Source: CAZVTU01 sp964630295 | GTDB taxonomy: Bacteria > Patescibacteriota > Minisyncoccia > Minisyncoccales > RBG-13-42-11 | DNA length: 19,539 nt | Direction: 5' to 3' | Assembly: GCA_964630295.1 (NCBI GenBank) | Contig: CAZVTU010000003.1 | Span: 1 to 19,539 of the forward strand | Shown here: positions 17,581 through 19,539 of the stretch, piece after piece | How positions within the stretch are numbered: the first letter of the stretch is position 1 | Layout: each line of letters begins with the position of its first letter | Program-made: the position numbers and the translations under genes | The notes under the pieces: model-generated | The model's input: the letters and a program-made list of their open reading frames with translations, nothing else | Databases searched by the model: none | Told to the model about the DNA's origin: nothing

Positions 17581-19539
17581 TTACTCCAAGTGAATTTTCT
17601 GCTGAAAATTTTCTAATTTTTCTCGCAAAAGCGGGAATTTTTTTAATTCTGGATCTTTTTCTAAAATTTCTTTAGCAGCATTTCTGGCTTTTTCCACTAA
17701 ATTAACATCACTTAAGGCGTTCATAATTAAATCGGGGATTCCCCACTGTCTTTGGCCAGAAAAATCGCCGGGTCCCCTGATTTTTAAATCTTTTTCTGCC
17801 AATTCAAAACCATTTTCGCAAGAGAGTAAAGCTCTTAATCTTTGGCCAGTTCTTTTTCCCGGAAAATCCGTGAATAAAAAGCAAAAAGATTGTTCCTTAC
17901 CTCTTCCAACTCTTCCTCTAAATTGGTGAAGTTGAGCTAAACCAAATTTATCTGCTCCTTCAATCATCATTACGGTAGCATTAGGAATATCAACTCCAAC
18001 TTCCACCACTGAAGTTGAAACCAAAACGTCAACCTTACCTTCTTTAAATGCCTCCATTATTTTTTCTCGCTCTTTTACTTTCATTTTTCCGTGAAGCATT
18101 TCTACCCTAAAATCGGGAAAAACTTCTTTAGAAAGCTTTTCAAATTCTTCTTTTACTGCTTTAACTTCTGCCCAATAAGGGTTTTTTTCTGAAAGATTAT
18201 TTACAGGTTCTATTCGGGGACATATTACAAAGACTTGCCTACCCTTTTTTATTTGTTGACGGATAAACTTATAAGTTCTTTCTCTTTCTTTAGGGAAAAC
18301 AATTTTAGTAATGATTTTTTTTCTCCCTTTAGGTAGTTCTTTTATTAAAGATAAATCTAAATCTCCATAAATAGTTAGAGATAGCGTTCGGGGGATAGGA
18401 GTGGCTGTCATCGATAGTAAATGAGGAATAAATCCTTTTTGTTGGCAGAGTTTAGCTCTTTGTTCTACCCCAAAACGATGCTGTTCGTCAATAATTACCA
18501 AAGCCAATTTTGCAAATTTTACCTCTTCCTGAACCAAAGCATGAGTACCAATTAAAATATTAATTTCTCCGTTTGTTATTTTTTCTAAAATTTCTTTCCT
18601 TGTTATTTTTTCGTTATTTAATCTGTTTTCTTTACTGGTAATAAGGCCAATATTTAAATTAAAACTTTTTAAAAATGTTTTTAATGTTTTAAAATGCTGT
18701 TTTGCTAATATTTCGGTAGGGGCCATAAAAACAACTTGATAGCCAGCTTTTATTGTATTCAAAGCAGCGATTATTGCGACGATTGTTTTCCCAGAACCAA
18801 CATCACCCTCCAAAAGTCGATTCATTGGTTGATTTTTTTCTAAATCTTTCAAAATTTGCCAAGCAGCTTTTCTTTGATCATCCGTTAAATTGAAAGGTAA
18901 TTTCTTAGTAAAATCTTTAATTAAATCAATATTTAGAGGAAGAGCAATTGCTCTTTCTTTAGATAGTTTCAATTTTTCTCTCAAAATTACCAAAGAAAGG
19001 CAAAAAAGATCTTCGAAAACGAATCTCTCTCTAGCAGATTTTGCTAACTCCAAAGAATCGGGGAAATGAATTTGCCAGATAGCTTTTTTAATAGGTAAAA
19101 GATTATACTCCTTTCTTGTTGTTTCTGGTAAGGGATCAGAAAATTTATCTTTTAATTTATTTAGGAGAGGTTTAATAATAAACCTTAACCAACGGGAAGA
19201 TAAACCCTGAGTCTCTGGATAAATGGGGACTAATCTTCCGGTATGGGTTAGGTCAGGTTGTGTTAGCTCTTTCAGGTTTAACTTTTCGTAAGCTGGACTT
19301 GATAAATATCTTCCCCCTCTTTTTTGATTCATCTTACCAGCTAAAAAAATAAAATCTCCTTTTTTAAGAGCACTTATTAAATAGGGTTGATTAAACCAAA
19401 TAGCTTGAATTGTTCCAGAATCATCGCTAATAACTGCCTTAGTTAAGGTCATTCTTCTTTTCCAAGTTCTAATATTTTTAATCTCCAATATTTTCCCCCG
19501 AATAGATACAACTTCGTTATTTTTAACTTCGGAAATCGG
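17581..19539 (-). CDS. recG: ATP-dependent DNA helicase RecG, 5' truncated by window edge
   Basis: Superfamily 2 helicase that remodels stalled forks and Holliday junctions. The frame is open to the last base of the window, so the TTG at 19488 is internal and 652 residues are visible. Counting from the window edge, the OB-fold wedge domain comes first (VVSIRGKI, then GTIQAIWFNQPYL), followed by the helicase core: LTDDQRKAAW (Q-motif region), Walker A GDVGSGKT (245-252), MAPTEILAKQH, DEQHRFG (351-357), TATPIPRT (378-385), EVGVDIPNAT, and QFRGRVGRG (motif VI). The C-terminal segment with RGPGDFSGQRQWG is RecG-specific. Only the first part of the N-terminal domain is missing. It ends 19 nt before the convergent tRNA-Glu, with no strong terminator visible. 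Confidence 0.97.
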   Translation of the reverse strand, partial: PISEVKNNEVVSIRGKILEIKNIRTWKRRMTLTKAVISDDSGTIQAIWFNQPYLISALKKGDFIFLAGKMNQKRGGRYLSSPAYEKLNLKELTQPDLTHTGRLVPIYPETQGLSSRWLRFIIKPLLNKLKDKFSDPLPETTRKEYNLLPIKKAIWQIHFPDSLELAKSARERFVFEDLFCLSLVILREKLKLSKERAIALPLNIDLIKDFTKKLPFNLTDDQRKAAWQILKDLEKNQPMNRLLEGDVGSGKTIVAIIAALNTIKAGYQVVFMAPTEILAKQHFKTLKTFLKSFNLNIGLITSKENRLNNEKITRKEILEKITNGEINILIGTHALVQEEVKFAKLALVIIDEQHRFGVEQRAKLCQQKGFIPHLLSMTATPIPRTLSLTIYGDLDLSLIKELPKGRKKIITKIVFPKERERTYKFIRQQIKKGRQVFVICPRIEPVNNLSEKNPYWAEVKAVKEEFEKLSKEVFPDFRVEMLHGKMKVKEREKIMEAFKEGKVDVLVSTSVVEVGVDIPNATVMMIEGADKFGLAQLHQFRGRVGRGKEQSFCFLFTDFPGKRTGQRLRALLSCENGFELAEKDLKIRGPGDFSGQRQWGIPDLIMNALSDVNLVEKARNAAKEILEKDPELKKFPLLREKLENFQQKIHLE

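Noticed and set aside
19488..19488. TTG as the true recG start
   Set aside because: The frame stays open to the window edge and the upstream residues continue the OB-fold (VVSIRGKI), so the start lies outside.
1..19539. CRISPR array, insertion sequence, prophage or defence system
   Set aside because: No regularly spaced repeats with unique spacers, transposase, integrase, phage or nuclease-toxin genes were seen.

Overview
The window looks like a low-GC, tightly packed bacterial chromosome from the Patescibacteria / Candidate Phyla Radiation, most likely a Parcubacteria-type lineage. The reasons are AT-rich coding, very short intergenic gaps, a reduced valyl-tRNA synthetase, a four-repeat S1 protein, three small two-span pilin-like proteins with signal peptides, and the neighbourhood MBL hydrolase - small membrane protein - gyrA - methyltransferase - pilins. 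The taxonomic call is inference. The standard code fits: all 19 visible stops are TAA (18) or TAG (1), and no gene is broken by internal TGA.

Layout. (1) 1-2120, plus strand: 3' part of infB, rbfA, tRNA-Cys, a GC-rich palindromic spacer, tRNA-Leu(UAA) and a terminator. (2) 2145-6214, minus strand: a promoter reads ftsH, tRNA-Ile(UAU), tRNA-Val(GAC), rluA, rplS, tRNA-Leu(GAG), tRNA-Val(UAC), tRNA-Phe and tRNA-Gly with almost no spacing; a 3D-domain cell-wall protein follows from its own promoter. (3) 6216-7326: a four-repeat S1 protein on the minus strand. (4) 7327-12742, plus strand: back-to-back divergent promoters, then an MBL-fold hydrolase, a small membrane protein, gyrA, a methyltransferase and three pilin-like genes, ending in a terminator. 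(5) tRNA-Leu(UAG) and a bidirectional terminator. (6) 12927-19539, minus strand: hsp20, a PrsW-like membrane protease, valS, tsaD and recG (5' end beyond the window), with tRNA-Glu on the opposite strand between recG and tsaD.

Most genes are housekeeping: translation (infB, rbfA, rplS, S1, valS, tsaD, rluA and ten tRNAs), DNA topology and repair (gyrA, recG), and membrane or envelope quality control (ftsH, prsW-like, hsp20, 3D protein). The pilins and the 3D protein are the surface-facing part. No CRISPR array, transposase, phage gene or rRNA is present, and no gene-free stretch exceeds 300 bases.

The less ordinary signal is at small scale. Heptanucleotide tandem tracts, usually four units, sit in frame at loops or termini of rluA, valS (three) and tsaD (three), with related tracts in spacers. 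tRNAs punctuate an mRNA operon with 0-5 nt spacing. Predicted promoters are repeatedly followed within a few bases by a strong stem-loop. Pairs of related palindromes occur, two of them with compensated arm differences.
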